The notes under the pieces are model-generated. The model had not been told where the DNA came from. It saw only the letters and a list, made by a program, of their open reading frames with translations, and made no database searches. Shown here one piece after another: positions 7,840 through 18,800 of a stretch of 64,000 bases of DNA. The position numbers were made by a program, and so were the translations under genes. Numbering within the stretch: the first letter of the stretch is position 1; each line of letters opens with the position of its first letter. Source of the stretch: YA12-FULL-51-18 sp041665305 (GTDB lineage Bacteria > Elusimicrobiota > Elusimicrobia > Elusimicrobiales > UBA9959); contig JBAYJD010000002.1 of the NCBI GenBank assembly GCA_041665305.1, positions 1 through 64,000 of the forward strand. The letters are read 5' to 3'.

Positions 7840-9513
7840 TTACTGCACCTGTTTAAGGAAATTCTTGACCATGGTGTTGTTGGGGTTTATCTCCATGACC
7901 CTTTCCCACATTACCTTCGCTTTATCCTTCTTGTCCATGAGGTAGAAGGCGCTGCCCATGATCTCCAGCGCGGTCTCGTTGTTCGGCTCCAGGTCCAGGA
8001 TGTCCTGCGCGCGTTTCATGGCGAGGTCGTACTTGCCGTCGTAGATGGACTGCCTGGCGTCATAGGTCCGCTGGTCTATGTAGGTGAAGATCTCGGGCCC
8101 TTCGGGTTTGCGGGTCTGCTCCGACACATTGGCCTCTTTCTCTATCATGTTGAGCAGCGAGAGGAGCCTGTCGTTCTTGGGGTCCTTGTTGAAAGCGTGC
8201 CGCAGGATATTGACGGAATTCCTGAGGTCTTTGCCGTCCACATAGGAGATGATGGCCCTCCTGGTCAGGGTCGGAACCTCTTCCCCGCCGGTGGAGTCCG
8301 GCACGAAATCAACGGCGTTCTGGAGGCGGGCGAGCATGCGCTTGATCTCGGTGTTGCCGGGATCGGCGTCGATAGCGGACTTAAGCTTCTCTATAGCCCT
8401 GGTGAAGTAGCCGGATTTGAAGTACTGGAGCGCCTGGCGGACGATCTCGCGGATCTCGCGGTCGTGCTTGGCCCTGTTGGAAGCCCCCATGCGCATTGTT
8501 ACCGAAAAGCGGGTGATGGTGCCCAGCGCATGCACGCCCTCGGCTATGTCAAAACCCAGATTTTTGTATTTCACGCCCAGGCCGAAATCCGCTTCCTGGA
8601 TGCCGGGGGCGCCCATAACTCCGAAACGGAGCGCCGACCAGTACATCAGCCAGTATTCGCCGCCGAACCTCCAGTTCATGGCCGCCGTCTGGGGTTTTGA
8701 GATATCCAGTCCGAAGATAAGGCTGCCCTTGAAAAGGCTCAGGGCCTGCCCGAATTTGATGGTCAGCGGCAGCTTGTCGTCGGTATCGCCCGAAACCATG
8801 GAAACCACATTCTGCACGCCGAGGCCGGCCCTGTAAAGCTTTGAGAACCTGTTCAGCATGGAGACATCGATGGCGTTGAAGGAGTCCTTGGAGGTATCCA
8901 GGGTGCGGGAGATATTCTTGGCCATAATTCCGAAGGAAAGTTTTTCGGAGACATCGCGGCCCCAGGAGAAGGCCATGGCGCGCTCCACGCTGTCGAAAGT
9001 CCCGAGGGTCTTTATGTCCACGATCTCGTTGGTGGAGGGATTGGCGGTGATGGAGATCTTTTCAAAACCCACGCTTTTCAGCTGGGTCATGCCGACGGCC
9101 CAGGTGCCTCTGGAAGTGGTGGGCTGCGCGTAGGTGAAGAACGAAAGCGTAGTATCGGCGAACATCGAGGCCTGCATGGCGGTGAACTCTTTTTTCTCCA
9201 CCAGCGTGAGCGCTGCCGGATTCCAGTAGGAGGCTGAGGCGTCGTCTACCACGGCAAAAAAAGCGCCGCCCATGCCGAGGCCCCTGGCGCCGGCGCCGTA
9301 GGACATGAACTGCCCCGGCAGGCCGCCGGACTGGGCGTGGAGAGAGGCTGAAGGCGCAAGGCTGAGGGCTGAAGCCAAGAGAAGGAACGAGGGAACGGAA
9401 CCGAGAACGGAACGGGGAATAAAAAGCCCCGCGGAAAGGCCCGCACGCGCTGCGCGTACGACGGCGGCCCATAAATCCAGCGGGGCAAAAGCATTATATA
9501 TAATGCGTTTCAT
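7840..9513 (-). CDS. PorV/UPF0164-type outer-membrane barrel with C-terminal TPRs
   Basis: Up to 557 residues. A signal sequence ends near residue 60 (LLLASALSLAPSASLHAQ). The hallmark of the PorV/PorQ (UPF0164) family follows: SYGAGARGLGMGGAFFAVVDDASASYWNPAAL. It then shows alternating beta strands with aromatic residues to about 345 (FGLDISKP, FRFGGEYWL-like, FGLGVKYKNLGFD). From about 350 to the end, several TPR units appear (YFTRAIEKLKSAIDADPGN, YDLAMKRAQDILDLEPNN, DKAKVMWERVMEINPNN). PorV in type IX secretion carries cargo with C-terminal signal domains to the attachment complex. Here the neighbouring giant protein ends in a FlgD/T9SS-like domain, so a cargo relationship is plausible. 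The start is uncertain: the ATG at 9513 lies just after the riboswitch, and a terminator hairpin falls inside codons 10-31. No good downstream ATG precedes the signal peptide. Confidence 0.87.
   Translation of the reverse strand: MKRIIYNAFAPLDLWAAVVRAARAGLSAGLFIPRSVLGSVPSFLLLASALSLAPSASLHAQSGGLPGQFMSYGAGARGLGMGGAFFAVVDDASASYWNPAALTLVEKKEFTAMQASMFADTTLSFFTYAQPTTSRGTWAVGMTQLKSVGFEKISITANPSTNEIVDIKTLGTFDSVERAMAFSWGRDVSEKLSFGIMAKNISRTLDTSKDSFNAIDVSMLNRFSKLYRAGLGVQNVVSMVSGDTDDKLPLTIKFGQALSLFKGSLIFGLDISKPQTAAMNWRFGGEYWLMYWSALRFGVMGAPGIQEADFGLGVKYKNLGFDIAEGVHALGTITRFSVTMRMGASNRAKHDREIREIVRQALQYFKSGYFTRAIEKLKSAIDADPGNTEIKRMLARLQNAVDFVPDSTGGEEVPTLTRRAIISYVDGKDLRNSVNILRHAFNKDPKNDRLLSLLNMIEKEANVSEQTRKPEGPEIFTYIDQRTYDARQSIYDGKYDLAMKRAQDILDLEPNNETALEIMGSAFYLMDKKDKAKVMWERVMEINPNNTMVKNFLKQVQ
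9420..9486 (-). terminator. GC-rich terminator downstream of riboswitch copy 1
   Basis: On the minus strand GCCCCGC (9486-9480) pairs with GCGGGGC (9432-9426), followed directly by TTTTTAT. The loop holds a second strong hairpin, CGTACGCGC with GCGCGTGCG. This is a typical expression platform for the riboswitch just upstream, but it overlaps the first codons of the barrel reading frame. Confidence 0.65.
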
Positions 9514-9516
9514 TGT

Positions 9517-9595
9517 TTTCGGCAGCCTGACCCCCGCGGCCTTCGCGGGTCTGAGCTTTGCGCCGCCGGCTTTCGCCGGCTTTGCTATTATCGTA
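9517..9595 (-). ncRNA. GEMM-I cyclic di-GMP riboswitch, copy 1
   Basis: Read on the minus strand, the element has the GEMM-I aptamer order. GCAAA leads into a stem GCCGGC/GCCGGC closed by a GAAA tetraloop. The conserved GCAAAGC follows, then a stem GACCCGC/GCGGGGGTC, then the conserved AGGCTGCCG. The G just before CAAA, which discriminates cyclic di-GMP from 3',3'-cGAMP binders in this family, is present, favouring cyclic di-GMP. It lies between a strong promoter (9639-9666) and the barrel gene. A second copy at 61260-61338 is about 90 percent identical in the conserved parts, with compensating change in the variable stem loop. Confidence 0.82.
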
Positions 9596-9638
9596 ACACT
9601 CGCACATTACAACCGTGTTAACTAATTGTTCCTGATAT

Positions 9639-9666
9639 ATTATACCAGATATAAACCGTTTGTCAA
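9639..9666 (-). promoter_or_regulatory. Strong sigma-70-type promoter of the barrel gene
   Basis: On the minus strand, a perfect -35 TTGACA (9666-9661) and TATAAT (9644-9639) are separated by 16 bases. Transcription would start near 9632 and run through the riboswitch into the barrel gene. Two other promoters at 61361-61388 and 61708-61735 have the same hexamers and spacing. Confidence 0.82.
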
Positions 9667-9676
9667 GACCCACCCC

Positions 9677-9690
9677 ATTGACATGTCAAT
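9677..9690. promoter_or_regulatory. Palindromic operator-like site upstream of promoter 1
   Basis: ATTGACATGTCAAT is a perfect 14-base palindrome, ending exactly 11 bases upstream of the -35 hexamer if the core TTGACATGTCAA is counted. The same core or a close variant lies at the same distance before both other promoters, which suggests a dimeric activator or repressor site. Confidence 0.55.
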
Positions 9691-9748
9691 TGGGCGGGCA
9701 CTTGATAGTATACGCCAAAAACCGGCGTTTTTCAAGCCCCGTATTCGA

Positions 9749-9775
9749 ATAAAATGTCGTAAAACGACATTTTAT
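9749..9775. repeat. Second copy of the 11-base-arm hairpin
   Basis: Arms identical to those at 5745-5771, loop TAAAA, so the copy is inverted relative to the first. It lies between the giant gene terminator and the barrel promoter. Confidence 0.7.
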
Positions 9776-9814
9776 CGTACCCGACAAGGGGTTTATCCCT
9801 TTACCGCAAGGCAA

Positions 9815-9866
9815 CCCCGCCCTTTAGGACGGGGTATGATAAAAATTTTTGCCTCAAAAATTTTTA
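9815..9866 (-). terminator. Terminator-like hairpins after the giant gene
   Basis: Directly after the giant gene stop comes the near-perfect palindrome AAAAATTTTTG-cct-CAAAAATTTTT (9841-9865), then the GC hairpin CCCCGTCC-TAAA-GGGCGGGG (9834-9815). A similar AT palindrome recurs at 61455-61479. The pair probably ends transcription of the 50-kb gene, though the GC hairpin has only a short T-run. Confidence 0.55.
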
Positions 9867-9870
9867 ATTT

Positions 9871-12800
9871 TTAATGGATCACGCCGATCTTTCTGATGAT
9901 GATCTTGCTGCCTTTGGAACTGGAGGCTTTGATACGGGCTATATAACCGCCTTTGGAGACGAAACTGCCCAGATCGTTGCGGCCGTCCCAGGAAACGGCG
10001 TTCGGACCCGGCCTGCCGCCTTCAGCCCCGCTGGAGAAAGTGAATTCCTTGACCACATAACCCAGGAGATCGTACAGCGTTATGGTGACTTCGGCGTTGT
10101 CCGACAGCGTGTAAGCTATAGCCGTCTTGCCTTCCGCCCCGCCTTTTCTCGGGTCGAACGGATTGGGATAGTTGCGCACATTCGTAAGCACGGAGGCGAG
10201 CACTCCGGTGGTGACCGGCGCGTCAAGAACGGACCAGGCGGAGTAAACCCCGGCGTTGCTCACGGCGCGAGCCCTGTAGAAGAAGAACATATCCTTGGGC
10301 CTGGCGGTTTCACCCGGGAACGCGGAGCTTCCGACAAAATACGAGGGGACCCTGGCCGGCACCAGGCCCAGGGGGCGCCAGACGATATTGGCCTGCAGAT
10401 CGGAGACCGCCCCGCCCCTTTCTTGGATCTCGTAGCCGGCCACGCCGGACACCTGCTGGCTGGAAGGCGTCCATTTGACCTCGTAAGTGGTCTGGTCCGG
10501 AGCGCCGGCGGACACCTGCGCCTTCGGAACGCCGGGTATGGTAGGAGCGGCGGGATCGAACCTGAAGACGAACAGCGGCCTTACCGAGGAAACGACGACG
10601 GTTGAACCGGCGATCGTCACGAACCTGGCGCTGAAGATAGCGGCGTCGTCCGACACGGGTTCGCCGCCCAGGGGGGAGCCCAGATGCGCTATGGGCGACG
10701 AGCCCCTCAGGCCGCGGCCCGAATCGGTATCGGAAGGCACTACTTCAAGCGTATTGGGCGAACCCGTGACCCGGCGCAGGCGCATGATCTCGCTGCCCAC
10801 ATAGATCAGACCCGGCAGCTGGAGCTTGGAATCGTCGTCCACCGTAAGACTGACGTCGGTAACGCCTATATTTTTGGTCAGCCGCGCGCAGTTGGGCACC
10901 GGCAGCGCCAGGCCGCTTATGGAAGCCGCGGTCACCGGAGCGCCGGAAGCGAGCGGGGCAAAGGCGCTGGCGCGCATCCCGGCCTTTATTCCCGACGCGG
11001 TCTCGCCTACGCGCCTCCAGGTGGCGCTAAGCGACGCGGGATCGTCATAAAACCGTCCGGCTGCGACCTCATAGTAGCCCTGCGAGGCGGAAACCGTCGG
11101 CAGGGTCGCCTTAAGGAGCTGGCCGTTCCCCACCCAGGAGGACGGCACGAAACCCTGACCCGGGGCGGGCACGAATTTGGTGAGGTCGAGCGTATCGGTT
11201 CCAAGCAGCATCTGCCGTTCCCCGGACATATTTATCAGCACCTGGTCCGGGATCCCGTCCTGGTTCAGGTCCACTTCCAGGACCTTATTGCCGACCATGT
11301 CGCTGGACGGGACCGGGTCTCCGATAAGAGAGATCCTGTTAAGCCGCGGATCCGCCCCGGTGGAGAAGTTGTCGGGCACATGGTCCCCGTTGATATCCAG
11401 GAGAGGGGCGTCCTTGGGGCAGTTGGCCAGCCATTGCGAACCGTCCGCGCAGATCCAGCGGGTCTGGTCGGGCAGATAGTTATTGAGGGCGTCCTTGCAG
11501 ATATTGTTGCGCACGAAAGCCGGATCTTTCCCGTTATTGCAGTTCACGGGGTCGATCTTGGCGAAGGCGGGATAGCCCACAGCGTTGTCGGGAATGCCGG
11601 GCCCGGCCAGCGTGATGATGACCGGCAGGGTATCGGTATCAACCGCCACCGCGGGAACGACCAGCGGCGCTATCTGCACAAGTCCCGAAGCGACGGGGGG
11701 TTGTTTTACGGAATCCGGGACCGCGCTCAGCTCCGCCAGGCCGCCGGGCCCTCTGATGTCGCCGTAAGAAGCCAGTTTAAGGCCCACGGAATGGCCTATC
11801 ACCGCGTTCGAGGCGCCTATCGTGCCGAGGACGAAAATAATGCTCCTGGAAGCGTCCACGCGCAGCCGCGGCAGGCCGCCCGAAACTATGTTCACGGTGG
11901 CTATTCCCAGGCTGAAAGCTTCGCTTCCGCCGGCCTGATAAAGATGCGTCGCCTTGCCTATAAGAGTGTCGCCGGCGCTGTAAGTGCTGTTGCCGTCGGA
12001 ATCCAGGTACAGGCTTACCGAGATCAGATCGCAGGCGGAAGCGTCCGCGCAGTAGCCGCTTCCCGTCTGGGTGAACCTGAAAGCGCCCAGGTCCACCGAG
12101 CCCTCGTTCGTCTGGATATCCAGCCGCATGAAGTTAACATCCCTGGAACCGGGCTCCACGGCCACCGGGGCGAGATTCACTCCGGAAACCTTAAGAATGG
12201 TCCCGCCTATCAGGACATTCACCGTCTCGAACGGCAGGGCCTGCGTCGTGGTTCCGTTGGGCAGCTGCGGGAACTGGCTTACCCCCACATTCACGCTGCC
12301 GTTGACCAGTTTCACGATCGGAGAATCCACCACTATGGCGTTCGGACCCGGGATCTTGACGCCCACGCCGTTGCCGATCATGGCCGAATCCCCTATATCA
12401 TAGGCCAGGAAATAGGTCTGCTGGGAAGGGGACAAAAGCTGCGGGGTGCCCAATTCCAGCAGCCTGACCCTGTTGTTGTCGTCCGTCTGCTCGAAGAAAT
12501 CGACTTTTTCCACCACGGCGCCGGAGGAGACGGACATGGCGGGCGTGGCTGAAACCCCCAGGATGCCGCTTCTGGAGGTTACGCGCAGCGAGGCCGCGGA
12601 GGTGGAGATGGAGACATAATGCATCAGTTCGATATCGGAGAGCAGGATGTCGCCGCTGGACGGGAAGCCCGCGGTCGAGACGACCGCCAGGTCGAAAGGA
12701 ACGACGGCGGCGCTTGAGACCGCGGCGGAGAGGACGGTCCTGGGACCGGAGATCGGCTGGTCGGACGCGTCCAGCACATCGTTGGAGTTCACATCGCGGA

Positions 12801-15800
12801 ACACCCTGATGAACTTCACATCCCTGTTGCGGCCGTAAGGCTTCGTCACATCCGAGGAAGAGCCGGTCTTTTCCACCATCAGCCTGCGCCAGGTCGCCTG
12901 CGAAGTGTCGGTCTTCATATTAAAGCGCAGGACGGGGACCAGGGGCTGGCCCTGGCCCGCGGCGGGCGCGGAGGCGGAGACATCGTTGACGCCCATCGTG
13001 ATCACGCTGGGGGCCTCCACTATGGTATCCAGCGTGGAATTGGCGGGGAACACCCCGGCCGCGGACACGCCGTCGGGGATCGCGACATTGAAATAATCGG
13101 TGCCGCCCACCGACAGGCCTATGGTTTTTCCCACCTGGCCGAATTCCGAGACATCCACGGTGACATAAAGCACCGTGGGGTAGGAGCTTACCACCACCCC
13201 CTGGTTGAATTTCACCGTGGTGGTCCTCTTGTTGAAGAAGTCGTTGCCGGCCGACAGCAGATTCGTGTAAACGCCGGCCACCGCGCCGGTGTCGTCCTCG
13301 ACGCCGTTATTGGCGGGATCCAGCCACACCTTCACATTGACGAGGTCCGAATCCACGCCCGTGCCCGTCAGGTCCAGTTTCATGGAGTCGAGTATGGCGG
13401 TGTTTTCCATGGGCTTGGTCTTAAGCTCCACCCTGAGCAGAGCGACCGTTTTTTCGTTCTGGAGGACGGAACCGGAGCCCACATTGCTCACCGCGATGGT
13501 CAGCGTATCCGTGGTCGGCACGATCACGAAATCGGGGCCGGCCACGGGCGTGGACACCACCACGGAATGGCCGACGCCGGCGGGGCCGGTAACAACGGAG
13601 AAGGGGCTCTGGCCGTCCAACTCCACGCCCGCCACCTCGTTAAGATTGGCGGTCCCGGGATAGGAGAAATCGGCCGTGGGGTCCACATCCAGGGTGACGA
13701 AGAAGGTGACCGGGGAAAGCAGTTTCCTGATCAGCACATAATCGCGCCCGCTCTCGCCCAGCACAACGGTGGACAGGGAACCGGAGAAGGTCCCGGTGCC
13801 GACCTGCAGATCGGCCACAGGCTCTCCGTTGGAATCCAGGTTAAGGATGCCGTCCCCGTTCATGTCGCGGAAGATCCTGATCCTGGAGATGTCGGTGTCT
13901 TTTCCGTTGAGCGGATCCGGCCGCGTGCGCCTGAACTTTATCCGGTTGACCTGGATCTCGAAGTCGGAAGCCGACATCCTCATCACGAAGGCGCCCCTGT
14001 ATTTCTGTCCCTGCCTGACCTCGGTCCCGACGATAGCGCCGGAAGAATGCGCAACGGGAATGCTGCCGATCTGCCCCCTTGAAACGCTCTGTAGGGCGTT
14101 GGCTATCACGCTGGTGTAACCTATGATCTCGTTATCGACCAGCGCGTAGCCGGAGGCCGGCATCCCGAGGGTGGAAGAAACTATCCAGGCCCCTTCCGTG
14201 CCGGGGTTCGCCGCGATATCCTGCGCCAGCCTGCAGGCCGGGTGCGCAACTCCGGCCGTGTCGGAGAACACGGGATCCGCCGCCACGGTCAGGACCTGCG
14301 GCTTGGGAACTATGTGATGAAGCGCGGTTTCGAAGGTGAAATCAGCGGGCCTCTTGTTGGGTTCCGAGATGGAGTCTTCGAGCGGCGCATCCAGGCCGTC
14401 GTTGATCACCGGGAAACTTTGGGTCTCAAGAACGAGGCCGAAGGTCCGGGGTTCGCCGGTCACGGGGTCCGTGGGGACCGCGGTGTCGTTCATGTCCAGG
14501 GTAAGCAGATAGTCCGAACGGGCGGAGAAGATCCTCTGCACCGTAGCCGTGGAAGCCCCGAATTCAAGCTTCGCCAGCAGCAAGCCGCCCCCGGTGTTGA
14601 ACGCGGCGGAGGCCACGAAAAGATCCCCGGCGTCCACCTGGTAATTATGGTTCATGTCCTTATAAAGGCCGATACCGTTGGCCTCGTCGGCCGCGAACCC
14701 GTCGCTTACGGCGGTCCCGGTGGCCCTTACTATCAGCCGGCGCCAGAGCGCGTCGGATTTTTCCACCGACATGCCGAAGGACGCCACCGCCTGCCTGGTG
14801 GCCCCCTGCATAAGCTCCAGGGCGGAGTTCACATTGGCGGGCGCGATATAGACCTGGTCGGGGAATTCCGTGATGGTTTGCAGATACGCGTTGGTGAGCG
14901 CGGGCTGGATGCCGATGTTGTGATAGTCCACGATATCCGGCCAGATGACATTGAAGTAGTCGGTGGTCCGCATTTCAAAGCCGAGCCTCACCTGCGAACC
15001 GACCGAGGCCAGGTTGGAAAGGTCATAGGCCAGGATATAGTTCTTATCGACGGTGGTGATCTCGGCGCCGGCAAGGCCCCGCGCGACTTCCCCCGTAGTG
15101 CCCCTGAGCCTGACGCGGGCCTGGCCGGAAATTTCAGTGCCGGCGGGCCAGTTCCTGGCGGTGGTACCGTCCGCCCCGCGGACAAGACCGGTAAAGCGTT
15201 TCAACGCCTCATTATAACCGTAGTAATAGACGACTTCCTTACCGGCCTCGTCGGTCTGGTCGTCGCCCAGCACCAGCCTTCCCGGGGCGAGCGGCGGCAG
15301 ATAAGGCTCTTCGGCTGGCTTCAGGAAGCCTATGCCTTTGAAAACATTAAGATCATCCACCTCAAGCCAGCCGGCCTCTCCCAAGGCGAGGCCGGTGGAA
15401 ATATGCGTCTCCGGGAAGGTCTGGATCTCGCCTTCCGGCGTCACCAGTTGGTCGGTGCCCGGCTCAAGCAGGCCGTTGGCGTTGATATCATAATAGATCT
15501 TGATATCCGCGACATCCGAGGCTTTATTGTTCTTCACGCCGCCCTGGGTGGAATGGCTCCAGCGGTCCAGCTTGATCCCGGTGAGCACGCCCGCGCCGTG
15601 GTTGGTATTCAGGGTCAGCTGGGCCAGAGCGGTATCGCTGGACCCCTGCACTTTGGCCTCGGTGGCCAGATTGACCTTGGCGGTCACGCGCACGGTGTCA
15701 TAGGTCGGGACCACGGCGACGAACGAGGACTGCATCACGGTGAAGCCCGGCGCCTTGCCGGTGCCGGCGACCGGGAAGATGTTGCCGGAATTCACGACGG

Positions 15801-18800
15801 CGGCATGGGTCTTGCCCAGGCTGGCCGAATTTGAATAATCGAAGACCACATAATAGGTCCTGGTGGAAACGCCTATGTAGCCGCAATTGGCTTTATCCAC
15901 TATGTTCAGGCTGACGCTGCCTCCGGCGAAGGTGGAGGGGTTGTTCGGATCCGTGACCTCGGTGTCGTTGCCGGTCTCGAACACCCCGTTGCCGCCGGCG
16001 CTGTTCTCGCACCCTTTGGGGTTCGTGTCCATGAACAGGCGCACGGCCACGATGTCGCCGTCCGCGCCCTCGCTCCCCAGGTCGCTTATACGGTTTACGG
16101 TTATCCTGTCCAGCACGGCGTTGAACTCGTTGGTCCAGAGCGGGATCCTGAGCATACCGGCGTATTTCTGCCCCTGGGCCGCGACCGGCGACTGGACGCC
16201 GTCCACGAAGGCGGCGATATTGATCGAAGTGGAGCCTGACACGGTATAGATCTGGGCCGGGGCCCTCTTTACTGAGGTGGTGGAGGTCTGCATCTCGAAA
16301 TTATTCACGGCCACCGCCACCTCCGCCGTTACGGAAGACACCACCACATGCTGGTTCGGCGCCTGCAGCGCCAGGCCCAGCGTCCTTTCCGTGCTCAGAT
16401 CGGCCGTGGCGGAGATCCTCACGGCCAGGAAATAGTCATGGCTGGCTTCGGTCACCAGGGATTCCACGGGGAACTTTGTATCCAGGTCCTTGATCAGCCA
16501 GTAGGTCCCGTTCCAGTCCGCTATGGTAGCCGAGCCTATAAGCACGTCCGGGTTGGTACACTTGCCCTGCAGGAAAGCCTCGGGAGGGCAGAAACTGCCG
16601 TTGGAACTGGAGTCCCAATATAGTTCCAGGCTTTGCAGGTCCGACGCTGAAAGGTCGCCTTTCTTAATAACCCTGAGCTCTTTAAGGCGCGCCGTAAGGC
16701 CGGAACCCGCCGGCTGGGCGCGGGCGGAAAGCTTCCACATCATCACGGGATAGGTGGGGTCCACGACTCCGGAGCCCTGGTACAAAGAGGTCATGCCCGC
16801 ATAAATCGTGCCGGAAAGCGTCGTCTGTTTGGCGGCGCTGCCTTCCGGCGCCATGTCCGTGGGCTGGATGACTATGCCGCCCACCACCACATCCGGGTCG
16901 GAATCGGCGCCGACGGCCGGCGGGTAGAAGCCGGCATGGCCCCAGAACCGGCCGGCGTCGCCGGTGTAGCCGAAGATCTTGGCCGGATCGTTATCCGCAA
17001 GGCCGGAGGTGGCGTAGTCCGTGACACTGATCTTCAGCGAAGTGGTCATCAGGTCGGAGCGGATGCCCAGCAGCGGATACACGCCCGCGTCACCGTCGGC
17101 GTCGCCCGCCGGCGAGAAAATATAAGTGGTGGTGGGCGCGGTATTGGTCGGAGGATCGTTGACGCTTACCTCGCGGTTCATGAGCGTGGCCGACGAGGAA
17201 GAAACGCTGAAGATCACCTTGCCGGTATAATACTGGCCGTTCTGAGGGTCGCCCCGCGCGATATTGCCGAAACGGTCGCGGGCGTTGACGCCCCAGACGG
17301 CCTGGGCCCCGTCGACCGTCCTGGTGGCGAACAGGACCTGGTTGGTGTCAGTGACCTTCAACGGGTGCGCCGCGGTAAAATTATGATGGATCGAGAAATA
17401 AGCGGCCCGCGCCGGGGTTATCACGACCTCCTGCTGCGTGCCGGCCAGGTCCTTAAGGCCGGCCCGGGAGGAAAGCTTCAGGGTATCCGTTCCGGCTGTC
17501 TGGTCCCAGACATACAGCGAGATGCTGGTGTTGTTGGGGTTGATATTGGTTATATAGTCCGCAATGCTCAGGTCCGTCCAGTCGGCGCTGACCGCCAGCG
17601 GCCTTGTAGGATCCTGACCTATGACGAGCCGCTGCTTCTCGCCGGAGAATTTAAGCCCGGAAGTGAACGTGCAGCTGGTGGCCGCGCTCGTGGAAGCGAC
17701 ATTGTCGTACACATCCCTGAGCTGGACCGTGACCTGGGTCGGGATCTCCACCCTTGTATCGTCCGAGGGATCCTGCGGCGTGCCGTTGTTCCCTGTGACG
17801 GCATACTGGATAGTGCTCCCCGCTATAAGCCTGCGCACGGGGGTGAGGAAGGTGACATGGTCCGGATCGTTGGCGTTGACGGTATAGGGCTGTTCCACCA
17901 TGTTCAGGCCGCCCATGGCGGGCACGGTGACGGTGGAGACCTTGGCCAGCGTATCGTTAAGGTAGAAGTTGACCGTGGACTCGCCGCCGCGCAGCCTAAG
18001 ATAAGAGGAAGCCGGATTGCCGGCGGGGACCGAGGTGTCCAGCGGGGAGGCGAAGATCACGGTGCCGGTGGAATTGGACTGGACATCGAAGATTCTGTCC
18101 ACTCCGGCGGGTTGCGGACTGGCGTTGCCGAACTTATCCTGCACCTGCAGCATGAACGCCTGGGAAGTGACCCCGGCGGTGAGCGTCCTTAAGGTATTTA
18201 CCAGAGACAACCTGCCGCCCAGGGAATTGGCCCTGGCTATCACTTCCTCCGACTGGGTCGCCGCGGTCCAGATGGGCACGGCCGGGACCTCGGCCTTGAT
18301 CGTGGGCATAGAGGCGGAGGAAGCGCCGTAATCATAGGAAGCGCGGGTGTCCAGGTAATAGAAGGTCGTGTAATACTGTCCCAGGGGGATGGTGATCGCG
18401 CCGGTGGAATCGGCGAAAGCGGGAGGATCGTCGGAAGCCACGGCGGAGGTCTGCGAGAAACCATAAGCGTCGAAATAACCGCTGGGGGTCCTCGAAGAGG
18501 AGAAGACCACGGTCACCGGCATCGTGGAAGGCGTCGGGTTCTCGAACGAATCCCTCAACTGCACTTCCAGCAGGTTAGCCAGGCCGAACACGGGGTCCAG
18601 AGGTTCGCCGGCCTTAAAGACTTTTTTCGCGTTGTCGAAACTCAGGTGATCCGTGGGCTTGGGGTCCACCCTAAGGGCGTGGACGGCATTGGCCACGGCG
18701 GGGCTGGAGAAGAGATTACCGGCGGTTACCGTCCAGGTGGAGCCTCTGCCGTCGGTAAGCGGAACGGAAGCCATGGAGTCCTTGTAGAAGAAGGAAACCG

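Noticed and set aside
9517..9595. Mobile or REP element, because a near-identical copy exists at 61260-61338
   Set aside because: The sequence order, GNRA-capped stem, GCAAAGC and AGGCTGCCG, plus position between promoter and terminator, fit a GEMM-I riboswitch better. No terminal inverted repeats or target duplications were seen.
10684..12552. Long plus-strand reading frames opposite the giant gene (also at 3752-4501, 14242-15834, 16936-18192 and 20479-21969)
   Set aside because: They are antisense to well-supported coding sequence, have Arg/Gly/His-rich composition without domains and come from GC-rich codon bias.
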